A DNA stretch of 64,000 nucleotides from Streptomyces venezuelae ATCC 10712 (GCF_008639165.1 NZ_CP029197.1:3782001-3846000); one strand, 5' to 3'; shown: positions 32,522 to 40,983, counted from the first letter of the stretch. Translations and numbers: made by a program. The notes: generated by a model not told the origin, from the letters alone.

Positions 32522-32980
32522 ATGTGTCATCCTGCGTGGATGAGCGCACTGACCGAGGCGCAGCGCCTGAGCGACCTGGCACGGCTGCGCCGCGTCCGCG
32601 ACCGCATCGACCGGGAGTACGCGCAGCCGCTCGACGTCGAGGCGCTCGCCCGCGGCGTGAACATGTCGGCGGGCCACCTCAGCCGGCAGTTCCGCCAGGC
32701 CTACGGCGAAGCCCCGTACTCCTACCTCATGACCCGGCGCATCGAGCGGGCCATGGCCCTGCTCCAGCGGGGCGACCTCAGCGTCACCGACGTCTGTTTC
32801 ACCGTCGGCTGCTCCTCGCTCGGCACCTTCAGCACCCGCTTCACCGAGCTCGTCGGCGTCCCTCCCAGCGTCTACCGGCGCCAGGTCGCCGACAGCGAGG
32901 CGGGCATGCCGTCGTGCGTCGCGAAGCAGGTCGGCCGACCGGTCAGGAATCGAGAAGCACCGGTGGCCGCCCCCGCCTAG
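32522..32980 (+). CDS. AraC-family regulator (DNA-binding domain only)
   Basis: A 152-residue protein consisting mainly of the double HTH of AraC: YAQPLDVEALARGVNMSAGHLSRQFRQAYGEAPYSYLMTRRIERAMALL, then SVTDVCFTVGCSSLGTFSTRFTELVGVPPSVYRR. There is no separate ligand domain, like SoxS-size members. The ATG at 32522 is preferred over 32540 because AAAGGA precedes it at suitable spacing. It lies between two VOC genes and probably controls them. Confidence 0.88.
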   Translation: MCHPAWMSALTEAQRLSDLARLRRVRDRIDREYAQPLDVEALARGVNMSAGHLSRQFRQAYGEAPYSYLMTRRIERAMALLQRGDLSVTDVCFTVGCSSLGTFSTRFTELVGVPPSVYRRQVADSEAGMPSCVAKQVGRPVRNREAPVAAPA

Positions 32981-32990
32981 CGTGAAGTGC

Positions 32991-33620
32991 ATGACCTCCC
33001 TCGCAGCCATCACCCTCGAGGTGGCCGACCTTCCGGCCGCCGAGCGCTTCTACTCCGCCTCCGGGCTCGGCGCCCATGTGCGCCTGCGGGCCTCGGACGC
33101 GCCCACGACCGGCTTCCGCGGGTTCTCGCTCTCGCTCACGGTCGACCGGCCGGCCGATGTCCGGCACTTCCTCGACGGAGCCCTGGACGCCGGCGCCACC
33201 TCGCTGAAGCCCGCCTCGAAGTCCTTCTGGGGCTACGGCGGCGTCGTCCAGGCCCCGGACGGGACCATCTGGAAGGTCGCGACCTCGGCCAAGAAGGACG
33301 ACGGCCCGGCGACCGGCCGCGTCGACTCGTTCGTGCTCCTCCTCGGGGCCTCGGACGTCGCCGAGACCAGGGCGTTCTACGTCGGGCACGGTCTCACCGT
33401 CGCCAAGAGCTTCGGCCGCAAGTACGTGGAGTTCGCCGCGGCGCCGGACAGCCCGGTGAAGCTCGCCCTGTACGGGCGCCGGGCGCTCGCCAAGGACGTC
33501 GGCGTCCCGGTCGACGGCGAGGGGTCCCACCGGATCGTGCTCGGCGGCACCGGCACCGACGCCTTCACCGACCCGGACGGCTTCGCCTGGGAACCCGCGG
33601 CCGTGCCCACCACGCCCTGA
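32991..33620 (+). CDS. two-domain VOC protein
   Basis: A 209-residue protein with two VOC units: LAAITLEVADLPAAERFYSASGL to VVQAPDGTIWKVAT, then VDSFVLLLGASDVAETRAFYVGHGL to FTDPDGFAWEP. It lies 10 nt after the AraC gene and is probably in the same operon. Related proteins in actinomycetes are annotated as glyoxalases without known substrate. Confidence 0.82.
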   Translation: MTSLAAITLEVADLPAAERFYSASGLGAHVRLRASDAPTTGFRGFSLSLTVDRPADVRHFLDGALDAGATSLKPASKSFWGYGGVVQAPDGTIWKVATSAKKDDGPATGRVDSFVLLLGASDVAETRAFYVGHGLTVAKSFGRKYVEFAAAPDSPVKLALYGRRALAKDVGVPVDGEGSHRIVLGGTGTDAFTDPDGFAWEPAAVPTTP

Positions 33621-33863
33621 CCACCCGCTCCCGCACGGCGGGGCAGGACCGGCCCGCCGCGGGCCGGTCCCCCGCCCCCCCGGGTTCCGGGTTCCGGCCT
33701 CCGGGTGAATATCCGAGAGCGCGCCGCGGGAATTCCGGGCGCCGCACGGTGAAAATTTGTCATCTAAACACACGTGATCGCCCCCGGAGAAATCTTCACC
33801 CCGCACAACGGCCCCCACCGTGCTAGTGTCGATATCAGTTGCAGTTGTGGGTCCCGAACATAC

Positions 33864-33904
33864 GAGTGCCCGTCCGGTTTACCGGCTGTGGGCGCTCTTT
33901 TTTT
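33864..33904 (+). terminator. rho-independent terminator-like hairpin in the cold-shock leader
   Basis: GAGTGCCC (33864-33871) pairs with GGGCGCTC (33890-33897), with an inner CCGG/CCGG stem and TTTA loop, and is followed directly by seven T residues (33898-33904). This full intrinsic terminator sits about 90 nt ahead of the cold-shock start codon. It can be either the end of an upstream transcript or, since no gene ends nearby, a conditional attenuator. Confidence 0.75.
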
Positions 33905-33994
33905 GATTTCCGGGTTTTCCGGGCGGGGCGATCATCGCGGCGACACGGAGCGCGCACGGCGTGCGCTCCGAGCACTGCCCCGAAGGAGTTTGAT

Positions 33995-34198
33995 ATGGCG
34001 ACCGGCACCGTGAAGTGGTTCAACTCGGAAAAGGGCTTCGGCTTCATCGAGCAGGACGGCGGCGGCCCCGACGTCTTCGCCCACTACTCGAACATCGCCG
34101 CCTCCGGCTTCCGTGAGCTCCAGGAAGGCCAGAAGGTGAGCTTCGACATCGCGCAGGGCCAGAAGGGCCCGACCGCCGAGAACATCGTCCCCGCCTGA
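33995..34198 (+). CDS. CspA-type cold-shock protein
   Basis: A 67-residue single cold-shock domain. RNP1 is KGFGFI, RNP2 is VFAHY, and the fold ends with [10 protein letters not shown]. It binds single-stranded RNA/DNA and melts mRNA structure, especially in the cold. GAAGGAG lies 8 nt before ATG 33995. The long leader with a terminator-like hairpin is reminiscent of other cold-shock genes, which are controlled through mRNA structure. Confidence 0.95.
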   Translation: MATGTVKWFNSEKGFGFIEQDGGGPDVFAHYSNIAASGFRELQEGQKVSFDIAQGQKGPTAENIVPA

Positions 34199-34229
34199 GT
34201 CCAGGCGCCGACGCGCAGCACCGGCTGAC

Positions 34230-34272
34230 GAGCTGAGGCCCGCACCTTCGGGGTGCGGGCCTCAGCTCTTTG
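34230..34272 (+). terminator. terminator after the cold-shock gene
   Basis: A 17-bp perfect stem (34230-34246 with 34252-34268) closes a 5-nt TTCGG loop, followed by TTTGT. It separates the cold-shock gene from the small gene at 34313, although read-through could link them. Confidence 0.9.
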
Positions 34273-34312
34273 TCTCCCCTTTTATTCGGATCACTTCTTC
34301 GCAGGAGTCACC

Positions 34313-34600
34313 ATGCGCTGTGTCATCGCCCGCTTCCCCTTCGAGCTCACCAAAGCCGGGGTCATCGCATCGATGAAGGGCGTCAAGCCCGAGCCGGCCA
34401 TCGGTGAGGTCGTCGTCATCGGGCGCCGCCAGTACCCCGTGAAGCAGGTGGGCGAGGTCGTCACCCGCCAGGACCGGCGGGACTTCAGCGCCGGCGAGGT
34501 CGTCCGTGCGATGACCAAGCTGGGCTTCACGACGCTCACCGTGACCGCCGGGGGCCCCACCGGGGAATCCACCGAGGAGCCCACCGGGTCGGCCTTCTGA
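34313..34600 (+). CDS. small conserved protein, paralogue of the 447 gene
   Basis: A 95-residue protein starting at ATG with GCAGGAG upstream. It opens MRCVIARFPFELTKAG and carries VKQVGEVVTRQDRRDFSAGEVVRAMTKLGF. Except for the last 25 residues it is nearly identical to the product at 447-743, and even the first 30 nt of the genes match. Placement behind a cold-shock gene suggests a shared cold or translation role. Function is not known to me. Confidence 0.8.
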   Translation: MRCVIARFPFELTKAGVIASMKGVKPEPAIGEVVVIGRRQYPVKQVGEVVTRQDRRDFSAGEVVRAMTKLGFTTLTVTAGGPTGESTEEPTGSAF

Positions 34601-34658
34601 CGTCAGCGGTTCGACGTGACCGGTCAGTGGTCGGGCAGCGGCCGGTCAGCGGGCGCGG

Positions 34659-35018
34659 TCAGTGGTCGAAGTAACTGAAGTCGCCCACCGTCCAGGCGCT
34701 GACGTCGGCGAGGGCGACCCGGTACATTCCGCCGGTCTCCGGGATGCCCACCGTGCCCTGGAGGATCCGGGCGAGATGGAAGTGCAGATGGGTGGGCGGG
34801 CCGTCCTTGCGGACGGTGGGGCTGAAGATTCCGGAGAACTCGCCGAGGCGGTCCGAGTCCGTCAGGACTTCCGACACGCGCTGTCTCCACAGGGCTTCCG
34901 GGGCGAGCCGGCCGGTGAGGACCGCACCCCCCACGACCACCGTCAGGGACATCTGGTTGCTCTGCCCGGACTCCACCGTGGAGGCAAGGGCGACGAGCAG
35001 TTCGTCAGGCTTCGACAT
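34659..35018 (-). CDS. conserved hypothetical protein, possibly GvpU-like
   Basis: A 119-residue soluble protein. The core MSLTVVVGGAVLTGRLAPEALWRQRV resembles the GvpU family pattern (x-x-L-x-V-x-G-x-x-x-x-G-x-L), a gas-vesicle accessory protein with many non-vesicle homologues in actinomycetes. No other gas-vesicle gene is in the window, so a vesicle role is unlikely. It stands alone between convergent and co-directional neighbours. Confidence 0.6.
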   Translation of the reverse strand: MSKPDELLVALASTVESGQSNQMSLTVVVGGAVLTGRLAPEALWRQRVSEVLTDSDRLGEFSGIFSPTVRKDGPPTHLHFHLARILQGTVGIPETGGMYRVALADVSAWTVGDFSYFDH

Positions 35019-35097
35019 GGAAGTCGATTCTAGGCGGCCCCGCGACCGCGCGAGCGGTGCCCGTCGGGCCGGCGGCCGGGCGGGCCCGGCCGCCGGG

Positions 35098-35625
35098 TCA
35101 GACCAGGGCCGCGGCCGTCAGAGCGAGGGCCGAGCCGGCGAACACCACGGTGTGGCGGACGTTCTGGAGGATGCGGGTCCAGGCGGGGAAGGCGCCCTCG
35201 GCGGCCGCGAGGAAGGCGGGGACGTCGACCCGGAGGAGCTCGGGGTCGCCCTTGCGGCGGAAGGCGGCGCGGACGGACTTCACGGCGCCGAGCTGGCTCT
35301 GCAGGATCGCGATGTTGGCGAGGAAGGCGATCGAGGAGAACACCCAGGTGAGGGTGGTTCCCCAGGGGCTGCCCGCCAGGTTGAGGACGGCGGCGGTCAG
35401 CGACGCGGCGCCGAAGGCGCCCGGCGCCCACCACTCGTGGCCGCTCGCGTCGAAGCGGAGCCTGTTCTCCTCCAGGACGGCCGGGCGGACGCCCTGGCGC
35501 CGCAGTTCGGTGACGGCGGCGGCCTTGGCGGCGGCGCCGAAGCGGTGGCGGAGGACGGGGATGCTGACGAAGGCGGCGGCGACGAGGATCTGGGCGGCGG
35601 CGGCGAGGACGGTGAGGGTGGTCAT
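35098..35625 (-). CDS. four-span membrane protein of unknown function
   Basis: A 175-residue protein with hydrophobic segments near residues 3-25, 66-86, 89-108 and 155-173. It has a central amphipathic region (LRRQGVRPAVLEENRLRFDASGHEWW). I cannot name its family. It is divergent from the TetR gene at 35783, and one of three operator copies lies 46 nt upstream of its start, so it is very likely the TetR target. Confidence 0.7.
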   Translation of the reverse strand: MTTLTVLAAAAQILVAAAFVSIPVLRHRFGAAAKAAAVTELRRQGVRPAVLEENRLRFDASGHEWWAPGAFGAASLTAAVLNLAGSPWGTTLTWVFSSIAFLANIAILQSQLGAVKSVRAAFRRKGDPELLRVDVPAFLAAAEGAFPAWTRILQNVRHTVVFAGSALALTAAALV

Positions 35626-35670
35626 GACGGGCTCCTTGGCGGTTGCGATCCGATGGACTCACAGACGGAC

Positions 35671-35753
35671 TTGCACTTAGTTCAAGTGACGATGTCGAGA
35701 ACTGTAGAGGCCCACTTGAACTAAGTGCAAGACCTGACTTGAACATTGTGCAA
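35671..35753. promoter_or_regulatory. three copies of a 15-bp TetR operator
   Basis: The pseudo-palindrome TTGMAC-N3-GTKCAA occurs at 35671-35685, 35716-35730 and 35739-35753. The first and second, with flanks, are an exact 18-nt inverted repeat of one another. They lie between the divergent membrane-protein and TetR genes and can repress both. Confidence 0.85.
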
Positions 35754-35782
35754 CCGCATCCGCGGTGACCTATCGTGAGCGC

Positions 35783-36490
35783 ATGGCCCGCTCCACGCTC
35801 ACCCGCGACCAGATCGTCCGCACCGCCGTCGAACTCCTCGACTCCGACGGCCTCGAAGGCCTCAACATGCGCAGCCTCGGCCAGCGACTGAACTCGGCCG
35901 CCACCGCCGTCTACTGGCACGTGAAGAACAAGGACGACCTGGTCACGCTGGCCGGCGACCTCGTCTGGGACGAGATCCGGCTGCCCGACCTCGACACCGT
36001 CGACTGGCGCACGGCCGCCACCGCCATGGCCGGCGACCTGTACGCGATGTTCGGCCGCCACCCCTGGCTCGTCCAGGCCTTCGCGACCCACCTCTTCCAC
36101 GGCGAGGGCAAGGCCCGGCACGACGACCACAACCTCGCGGTGTACGAGGCGGGCGGGTTCACCGGCCCCGCGGCCGACCGGGCCGCCGCCGCCGTCTTCA
36201 CCTACGTCCTCGGCAACGCCTCCTCCTCCGCCGCCACCACCGCCCTGACCCGCCGGATCGAACGCGACGGCCGGGACGCCGGGGAGGTGTTCGCCGCCAC
36301 CATGAAGGAGGCCGCCGAGGTCGCCGGGCGCTTCCCCCGGCTGCGGAGCCGCATCGACGCCCTGACCGCCGACGACTACGCCGAAGGCCCCGACGACACC
36401 TTCGCGTTCGGCCTCGACGCCCTGCTCGACGGCATGGCGGCCCGACTGCCCGCCGCCCACCCCGCCACCCGCACCGCCGACGAGAACTGA
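35783..36490 (+). CDS. TetR-family repressor (TetR_C type)
   Basis: A 235-residue protein. The HTH is STLTRDQIVRTAVELLDSDGLEGLNMRSLGQRLNSAATAVYWHVKNKDDLV, the true TetR-like form. The C-terminal domain has DWRTAATAMAGDLYAMFGRHPWLVQAF, typical of tetracycline-repressor-type ligand domains. The ATG at 35783 is preferred to 35765 because the HTH begins there. It likely autoregulates and controls the membrane protein through the triple operator. Confidence 0.9.
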   Translation: MARSTLTRDQIVRTAVELLDSDGLEGLNMRSLGQRLNSAATAVYWHVKNKDDLVTLAGDLVWDEIRLPDLDTVDWRTAATAMAGDLYAMFGRHPWLVQAFATHLFHGEGKARHDDHNLAVYEAGGFTGPAADRAAAAVFTYVLGNASSSAATTALTRRIERDGRDAGEVFAATMKEAAEVAGRFPRLRSRIDALTADDYAEGPDDTFAFGLDALLDGMAARLPAAHPATRTADEN

Positions 36491-36495
36491 GGCCC

Positions 36496-37455
36496 ATGAA
36501 ACCGCGCTGCGCCGTACTCGACGACTACCAGGGCGCCGCCCTCACCTCCGCCGACTGGAGCCCGCTCGCCGACCGGATCGACGTGCGGGTGCTCCGCGAG
36601 CACCTCACCGACCGGGACGCGCTCGTCGCCGCCGTCGAGGACTGCGAGATCCTCGTCGTCATGCGGGAACGGACCCCCGTCGACGCCGCGCTCCTCGACC
36701 GGCTCCCCCAGCTCCGGCTCCTCGTCACCTCCGGCATGCGCAACGCCTCCGTCGACGTCGCCGCCGCCCGCGCCCGCGGCGTCACCGTCTGCGGCACCGC
36801 GAGCAGCTCCGAGCCGCCCACCGAACTCACCTGGGCCCTCCTCCTCGGCCTCGCCCGGCACGTACCCGCCGAGGCCCGCGCCCTGCGGGAAGGCGGGCCC
36901 TGGCAGTCGACCGTCGGCGCCGACCTGGCCGGCCGGACCCTCGGCCTCGTCGGACTCGGCAAGATCGGCGGCCGGGTCGCCCGGATCGGGCTCGCCTTCG
37001 GCATGGACGTCCACGCGTGGAGCCCCCACCTGACCGAGGAGCGGGCCGCCGAGCACGGCGTACGGCTCGCGAAGGACCGGCGGGAACTCCTCGCCGACAG
37101 CGACTTCGTCTCGCTCCACATGGTGCTCTCCGACCGCACCCGGGGCCTGATCGGAGAGCCCGAACTGCGGGCCATGCGCCCGCACGCGTACCTCGTGAAC
37201 ACCTCGCGGGCCGGTCTCGTCGACGGCGCGGCGCTGCTGCGGGCGCTGCGCGAGGGGTGGATCGCGGGGGCGGGCCTCGACGTCTTCGACACCGAGCCGC
37301 TCCCGGCGGACGACCCGCTGCGGTCCCTGCCGAACGTCCTCGCGCTCCCGCACCTCGGATACGTGACGAAGGGGAACTACGCGCGCTACTTCGGGCAGGC
37401 GGTGGAGAACATCGAGGCCTACCTGGCGGGCGCGCCGGTACGCGAACTGACCTGA
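36496..37455 (+). CDS. D-isomer-specific 2-hydroxyacid dehydrogenase
   Basis: A 319-residue NAD(P)-dependent enzyme. The dinucleotide motif is LGLVGLGKIGGRVARIG. The catalytic Arg is in NTSRAGLVDG, the Glu in DVFDTEPLP, and the His in ALPHLGYV, giving the full R-E-H set. It oxidises or reduces D-2-hydroxyacids or acts like phosphoglycerate/glyoxylate enzymes; the substrate is unknown. It starts 5 nt after the TetR stop, so the two are likely co-transcribed. Confidence 0.9.
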   Translation: MKPRCAVLDDYQGAALTSADWSPLADRIDVRVLREHLTDRDALVAAVEDCEILVVMRERTPVDAALLDRLPQLRLLVTSGMRNASVDVAAARARGVTVCGTASSSEPPTELTWALLLGLARHVPAEARALREGGPWQSTVGADLAGRTLGLVGLGKIGGRVARIGLAFGMDVHAWSPHLTEERAAEHGVRLAKDRRELLADSDFVSLHMVLSDRTRGLIGEPELRAMRPHAYLVNTSRAGLVDGAALLRALREGWIAGAGLDVFDTEPLPADDPLRSLPNVLALPHLGYVTKGNYARYFGQAVENIEAYLAGAPVRELT

Positions 37456-37599
37456 GGCCCGGGGCCGTACCGGAAGGACGGGCGCGGCCCGGGACCATAC
37501 CGGCCGAGGGCTGGCTCCGTACCGGCGAGGGCCGGCGCGACCCGGCCCCGTACAGACCGAGGGCTGGCCCCGTCCCGGCGCCGGCCGAGCCCGCGCCCG

Positions 37600-37956
37600 C
37601 TAGCCCAGGCTCGTACGGGCCAGTTCCACGAACTCCTCGTCCGTCAGGCCGAGTTCGCGGGCCTCCGCCGCCGCCTCGCGGAGCCGGGAGACCAGCCGGG
37701 CCCGGTCGGGGGCGGCGGCCCCGGGGACGATGACGGCGCCCCGGCCCCGGCGGAGTTCGATGAGGCCCTCCTCGCGCAGCCGCTGGTAGCCGCGGAGGAC
37801 GGTGTGGACGTTGACGCCGAGGGAGTCGGCGAGTTCGCGGGCGGCCGGGAGCCGCTCGCCGGGCGCGGCGGAGCCGTCGGCGAGGGCGCCCCGGACACAG
37901 GCGGCGATCTGGTCGCCGAGCGGGACGGCGGAGGCCGGGTCGACACGGAAGAGCAC
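37600..37956 (-). CDS. GntR-family regulator, YtrA-type
   Basis: A 118-residue protein with only a winged helix and a short tail: DPASAVPLGDQIAACVRGALADGSAAPGERLPAARELADSLGVNVHTVLRGYQRLREEGLIELRRGRGAVIV. YtrA regulators usually repress adjacent membrane or ABC genes. The GTG at 37956 is 2 nt after the upstream stop. It is second in an operon whose promoter carries a doubled TTGTTC-N11-GAACAA site, so autorepression is likely. Confidence 0.88.
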   Translation of the reverse strand: MLFRVDPASAVPLGDQIAACVRGALADGSAAPGERLPAARELADSLGVNVHTVLRGYQRLREEGLIELRRGRGAVIVPGAAAPDRARLVSRLREAAAEARELGLTDEEFVELARTSLG

Positions 37957-37958
37957 GG

Positions 37959-38924
37959 TCAGACCTTCCCACGGCGCTCGGCGAGCGTGTTGAGCAGCGC
38001 GGCCGCGGTCCGCGCGTCGGGCACGGTGACGGCGAACTCCCGCCCGCCGGACCGCCGCACGACGAGTGCCTCCCCGGCCCGCAGCACCAGGCCGGTGCGG
38101 TCGGCCCTGACCCGGTACCCCCAGCCGCCGTAGTCGGCGAGCACGGCGGCGGTGTCGAGCTCCCGCACGCTCGCGCCGGTGACCTCGTCGAGCGGGACCC
38201 GGACGCGGGGCCGGCCGGCCAGCGACGGCCGTACGGTCACGCCCCACCGGTCGACGGTGACGCGGACCCGGGCGAGCGCGAGCCCCGGCACCCCGATGAC
38301 CAGGCCGAGCAGCGCGAGCAGGGCGGCGGGCCAGGGGGCGAGGAGCAGGCCCGCCGGGACGGCGGCGAGGGCCAGCAGGGAGAGCACGGTCAGCGGCCGT
38401 GAGGCGGTGGTGCGTGACCAGCCGGCGACCTCGCTCGCGCCGAGTGCAAGCCGGGGCCCCTCGGCCGCGGCCCCGGGAGCGTCCGCTCCCGCCCCGGCCG
38501 GTGCGAGCCGGGTCAGCGCCCCGCCCGCGAGGGCGAACAGGGCCGCGGCCGCGCCCCCGAGCAGGAGGTTGGTGAGCGGGGAGACGACCTGGGCCGGGTC
38601 GGCCGCGTCGAGGTTGTCCCGGAGCAGGAGGACGAGCAGCGCTCCGGTGAAGCCGGCCGTCGCCCAGGCGCCCCAGAGGGCGGTGCGGCGGACGAGGACG
38701 GTCCAGCCGGTGCCGAGGCCGAGGAGCAGGGCGACACTGACGGCCGCGAAGGCGGTGCGGCCGGTGAAGCCGTCGGCGCGGGCGGAGTCGGCCCCGGAGA
38801 AGTGGGTGGCGAGGGTGTCGGGGAGCCGGTCGCCCCAGGCGGCGAGCAGCACCAGGTAGGTGACGAGGGTGAGGACGAACGGGAACGCGGCGAAGGCGCG
38901 GAGTCGAGGCGTGGCGCGGTTCAT
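37959..38924 (-). CDS. DUF1648-domain membrane protein
   Basis: A 321-residue integral membrane protein. The N-terminal span plus WGDRLPDTLATHFSGADSARADGF is the DUF1648 pattern found in SdpI-like proteins. Several more spans and a C-terminal PH-like soluble part (residues 215-320) follow. Function unknown. It is co-transcribed with the YtrA-type regulator, a common pairing in actinomycetes. Confidence 0.82.
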   Translation of the reverse strand: MNRATPRLRAFAAFPFVLTLVTYLVLLAAWGDRLPDTLATHFSGADSARADGFTGRTAFAAVSVALLLGLGTGWTVLVRRTALWGAWATAGFTGALLVLLLRDNLDAADPAQVVSPLTNLLLGGAAAALFALAGGALTRLAPAGAGADAPGAAAEGPRLALGASEVAGWSRTTASRPLTVLSLLALAAVPAGLLLAPWPAALLALLGLVIGVPGLALARVRVTVDRWGVTVRPSLAGRPRVRVPLDEVTGASVRELDTAAVLADYGGWGYRVRADRTGLVLRAGEALVVRRSGGREFAVTVPDARTAAALLNTLAERRGKV

Positions 38925-38936
38925 GTGAAACCTCCC

Positions 38937-38983
38937 TTGTTCGCATCAGGATAGAACAAGTTGTTCGCACTTAGCTAGAACAA
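38937..38983. promoter_or_regulatory. duplicated 23-bp GntR operator
   Basis: TTGTTC-N11-GAACAA occurs twice in a row, at 38937-38959 and 38961-38983, separated by one base. It lies 13 nt upstream of the DUF1648 start, overlapping where the promoter should be, and fits a YtrA-type repressor site. Confidence 0.85.
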
Positions 38984-39060
38984 TGCGCGTCTCCGTCGGG
39001 ATGCGGACGTGATCCACAGCCTGTTGACTGGGCCAAACGCGCACAAATGGGGAGAAAAAC

Positions 39061-40035
39061 ATGCGTCGTCGGCCCACCACCGTCACCCTCACGGCCCTCG
39101 TCGTCCTCACCGCCGCCCTCGCCACCGGCTGCGGCAGCGACGACGAGCCCGACCCGCTGCGCGGTCAGCAATGGGCCCTCGACGCACTGAAGCTGCCGGA
39201 CGCCTGGAAGACCTCCAAGGGCGAGGACACCGTCATCGCGGTCGTCGACACCGGCGTCGACCTCGACCACCCCGACCTGAAGGGCCGGCTCGTCGACGGC
39301 TACGACTTCGTCGACGGCGACGACGAGCCCAAGGACCTGAACGGCCACGGCACCCACGTCTCCGGCATCGCCGCCGCCCACACCGACAACGGCATCGGCG
39401 TCGCGGGCGGCGCGCCCGGCGCCAAGATCATGCCGGTCCGGGTGCTCGGCGCGGACGGCAGCGGCACCGACGCGAACATCACCAAGGGCATCGTCTGGGC
39501 CGCCGACCAGGGCGCCGACGTCATCAACCTCTCCCTCGGCGAGTCCGGCCTGATGGCCCGTCTCCTCAAGGGCGGCATCCTCAACCAGGCCATCACGCAC
39601 GCCAACGGCAAGGGAGCGGTCGTGGTGGCCGCCGCGGGCAACGACTCCACCGCGCTCCAGCCCTACAAGCTCGACACCCCGGTCCTCGTCGTCAACGCGG
39701 CCGACCGGAACGGACAGCCGGCCTCCTTCACCAACTTCGGCGCGCAGAACGCCGTCTCCGCCCCGGGCGTCGACATCCTCTCGACCCTCCCGACGTACCC
39801 GACGAAGGAGACCCTGAAGAACACCTCGGGGTACGGGAAGCTGTCCGGGACGTCGATGGCCTCGCCGTACGTCTCCGCCGTGGCCGCGCTCCTGCACCAC
39901 CAGGGTCTCGACCCGGCCGCGATCATGTCGACGATCCGCGGCGCGGCGGCCAACCCGCAGCAGCTCGCCAAGCTCGGCCTCGGAAACGTCGACGCGTCGG
40001 CAGCCGTGAAGGTTGCCCCCGCGACGAAGAGCTGA
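39061..40035 (+). CDS. subtilisin-like (S8) serine protease, lipoprotein
   Basis: A 324-residue protease. The signal peptide ends in the lipobox LATGC, so it should be lipid-anchored outside the membrane. Catalytic Asp is in VIAVVDTGVDLDHPDL, His in NGHGTHVSGIAA, the oxyanion Asn in VVAAAGND, and Ser in LSGTSMASPYVSA. No long propeptide separates the lipobox from the mature domain, only about 20 residues. A mycosin-like C-terminal membrane anchor is absent. Confidence 0.92.
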   Translation: MRRRPTTVTLTALVVLTAALATGCGSDDEPDPLRGQQWALDALKLPDAWKTSKGEDTVIAVVDTGVDLDHPDLKGRLVDGYDFVDGDDEPKDLNGHGTHVSGIAAAHTDNGIGVAGGAPGAKIMPVRVLGADGSGTDANITKGIVWAADQGADVINLSLGESGLMARLLKGGILNQAITHANGKGAVVVAAAGNDSTALQPYKLDTPVLVVNAADRNGQPASFTNFGAQNAVSAPGVDILSTLPTYPTKETLKNTSGYGKLSGTSMASPYVSAVAALLHHQGLDPAAIMSTIRGAAANPQQLAKLGLGNVDASAAVKVAPATKS

Positions 40036-40107
40036 CACGGCCGGCCAGTCGGCGCCACGGCCGACGCCGACACGGCGGCCGGCTCGCGCAGTGGCTGACG
40101 TGGCCGG

Positions 40108-40983
40108 TCAGCTCGCGCTGTCGTCGAGGACCGCGCGCAGCGCCTCCGCGAATTCCGCCGGAGCCCCGTGCTGGCCGAACTCGCCGCCCAGGAAGCCGCC
40201 GTGGTGGCTCGGGAAGACGGTGAGCGGGGTGCCGACGCCCTCGGCGACGGCGACCGCGGCACGGGCGGCGAAGGTGCCCTCGGACTCCTTGCCGGCCGCG
40301 ACGACGATCCGCGTCGGCGCGGCGCGGAGGGCGGGGAAGTCGGGGACGTAGGAGGTGCAGCCCCGCATGTTCTGGCCGAGCAGCGGGTCGCCGCGCGTGC
40401 CGTCGTCCTCGGACGGCAGGCCGAACGCCGCCGGGGAGGGGGCGGGCTCCTCGGCCCAGTTCGCCGGGAACTCCCCCGTGCGGGCGGTCAGCGCCAGGAA
40501 CTTGGCCATCGCGGGTCCCCAGCCGTCCCGCAGATAGGTCGCGTGGACGTCGGCGCAGACCTCCAGGGCCGCCTCGCGGTCCGGGACGACCTGGGCGGTC
40601 GGGGGCTCGTGCGCGACCAGGGTGTGCACGAGGTCGCCGCGCCGGGCGACCAGCGCGAGGGCGTTGACGGCGCCGCCGCTGCTCGCGAAGACGTCCACGG
40701 GTCCTGCGCCGAGCGCCTCGATCAGCCGGGCCAGGTCGTCGGCGTGCTCCTCGGGGAACGTCTCCGTCGCGCCGTCGGTGCGCTCGCTGCGGGACACCCC
40801 ACGCGGGTCGTACGTGACGACGGTCCGGTCGGCGAAGTGCGAGGCGAGCGTGGTGAAGCCGGTGGCGTCCATCGGGGAGCCGATCAGCAGCAGGGGGCGC
40901 TCGCCGGTCCCGGTGCCGGGGCGCACGTCGTAGCGCAGGGTGGCGCCGGCGGTGTCCAGGACGCGGGTGTCGATCTCGACCAT
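40108..40983 (-). CDS. alpha/beta hydrolase
   Basis: A 291-residue hydrolase. The oxyanion region is LLLIGSPMDATGF, the strand is VVTYDPRGVSRSER, and the nucleophile elbow is VFASSGGAVNAL (S-S-G-G instead of G-x-S-x-G). The acid is probable in IVVAAGKES and the His in PSHHGGFLGG. The ATG at 40983 is preferred because GAGGAG is 6 nt upstream; ATG 40989 is too close to that site. Substrate unknown. Confidence 0.85.
   Translation of the reverse strand: MVEIDTRVLDTAGATLRYDVRPGTGTGERPLLLIGSPMDATGFTTLASHFADRTVVTYDPRGVSRSERTDGATETFPEEHADDLARLIEALGAGPVDVFASSGGAVNALALVARRGDLVHTLVAHEPPTAQVVPDREAALEVCADVHATYLRDGWGPAMAKFLALTARTGEFPANWAEEPAPSPAAFGLPSEDDGTRGDPLLGQNMRGCTSYVPDFPALRAAPTRIVVAAGKESEGTFAARAAVAVAEGVGTPLTVFPSHHGGFLGGEFGQHGAPAEFAEALRAVLDDSAS

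Noticed and set aside
37456..37599. Short GC-rich repeated phrases after the 2-hydroxyacid dehydrogenase
   Set aside because: The ACCGAGGGCTGGC-type phrases are imperfect and lie between convergent genes; nothing suggests more than intergenic filler.
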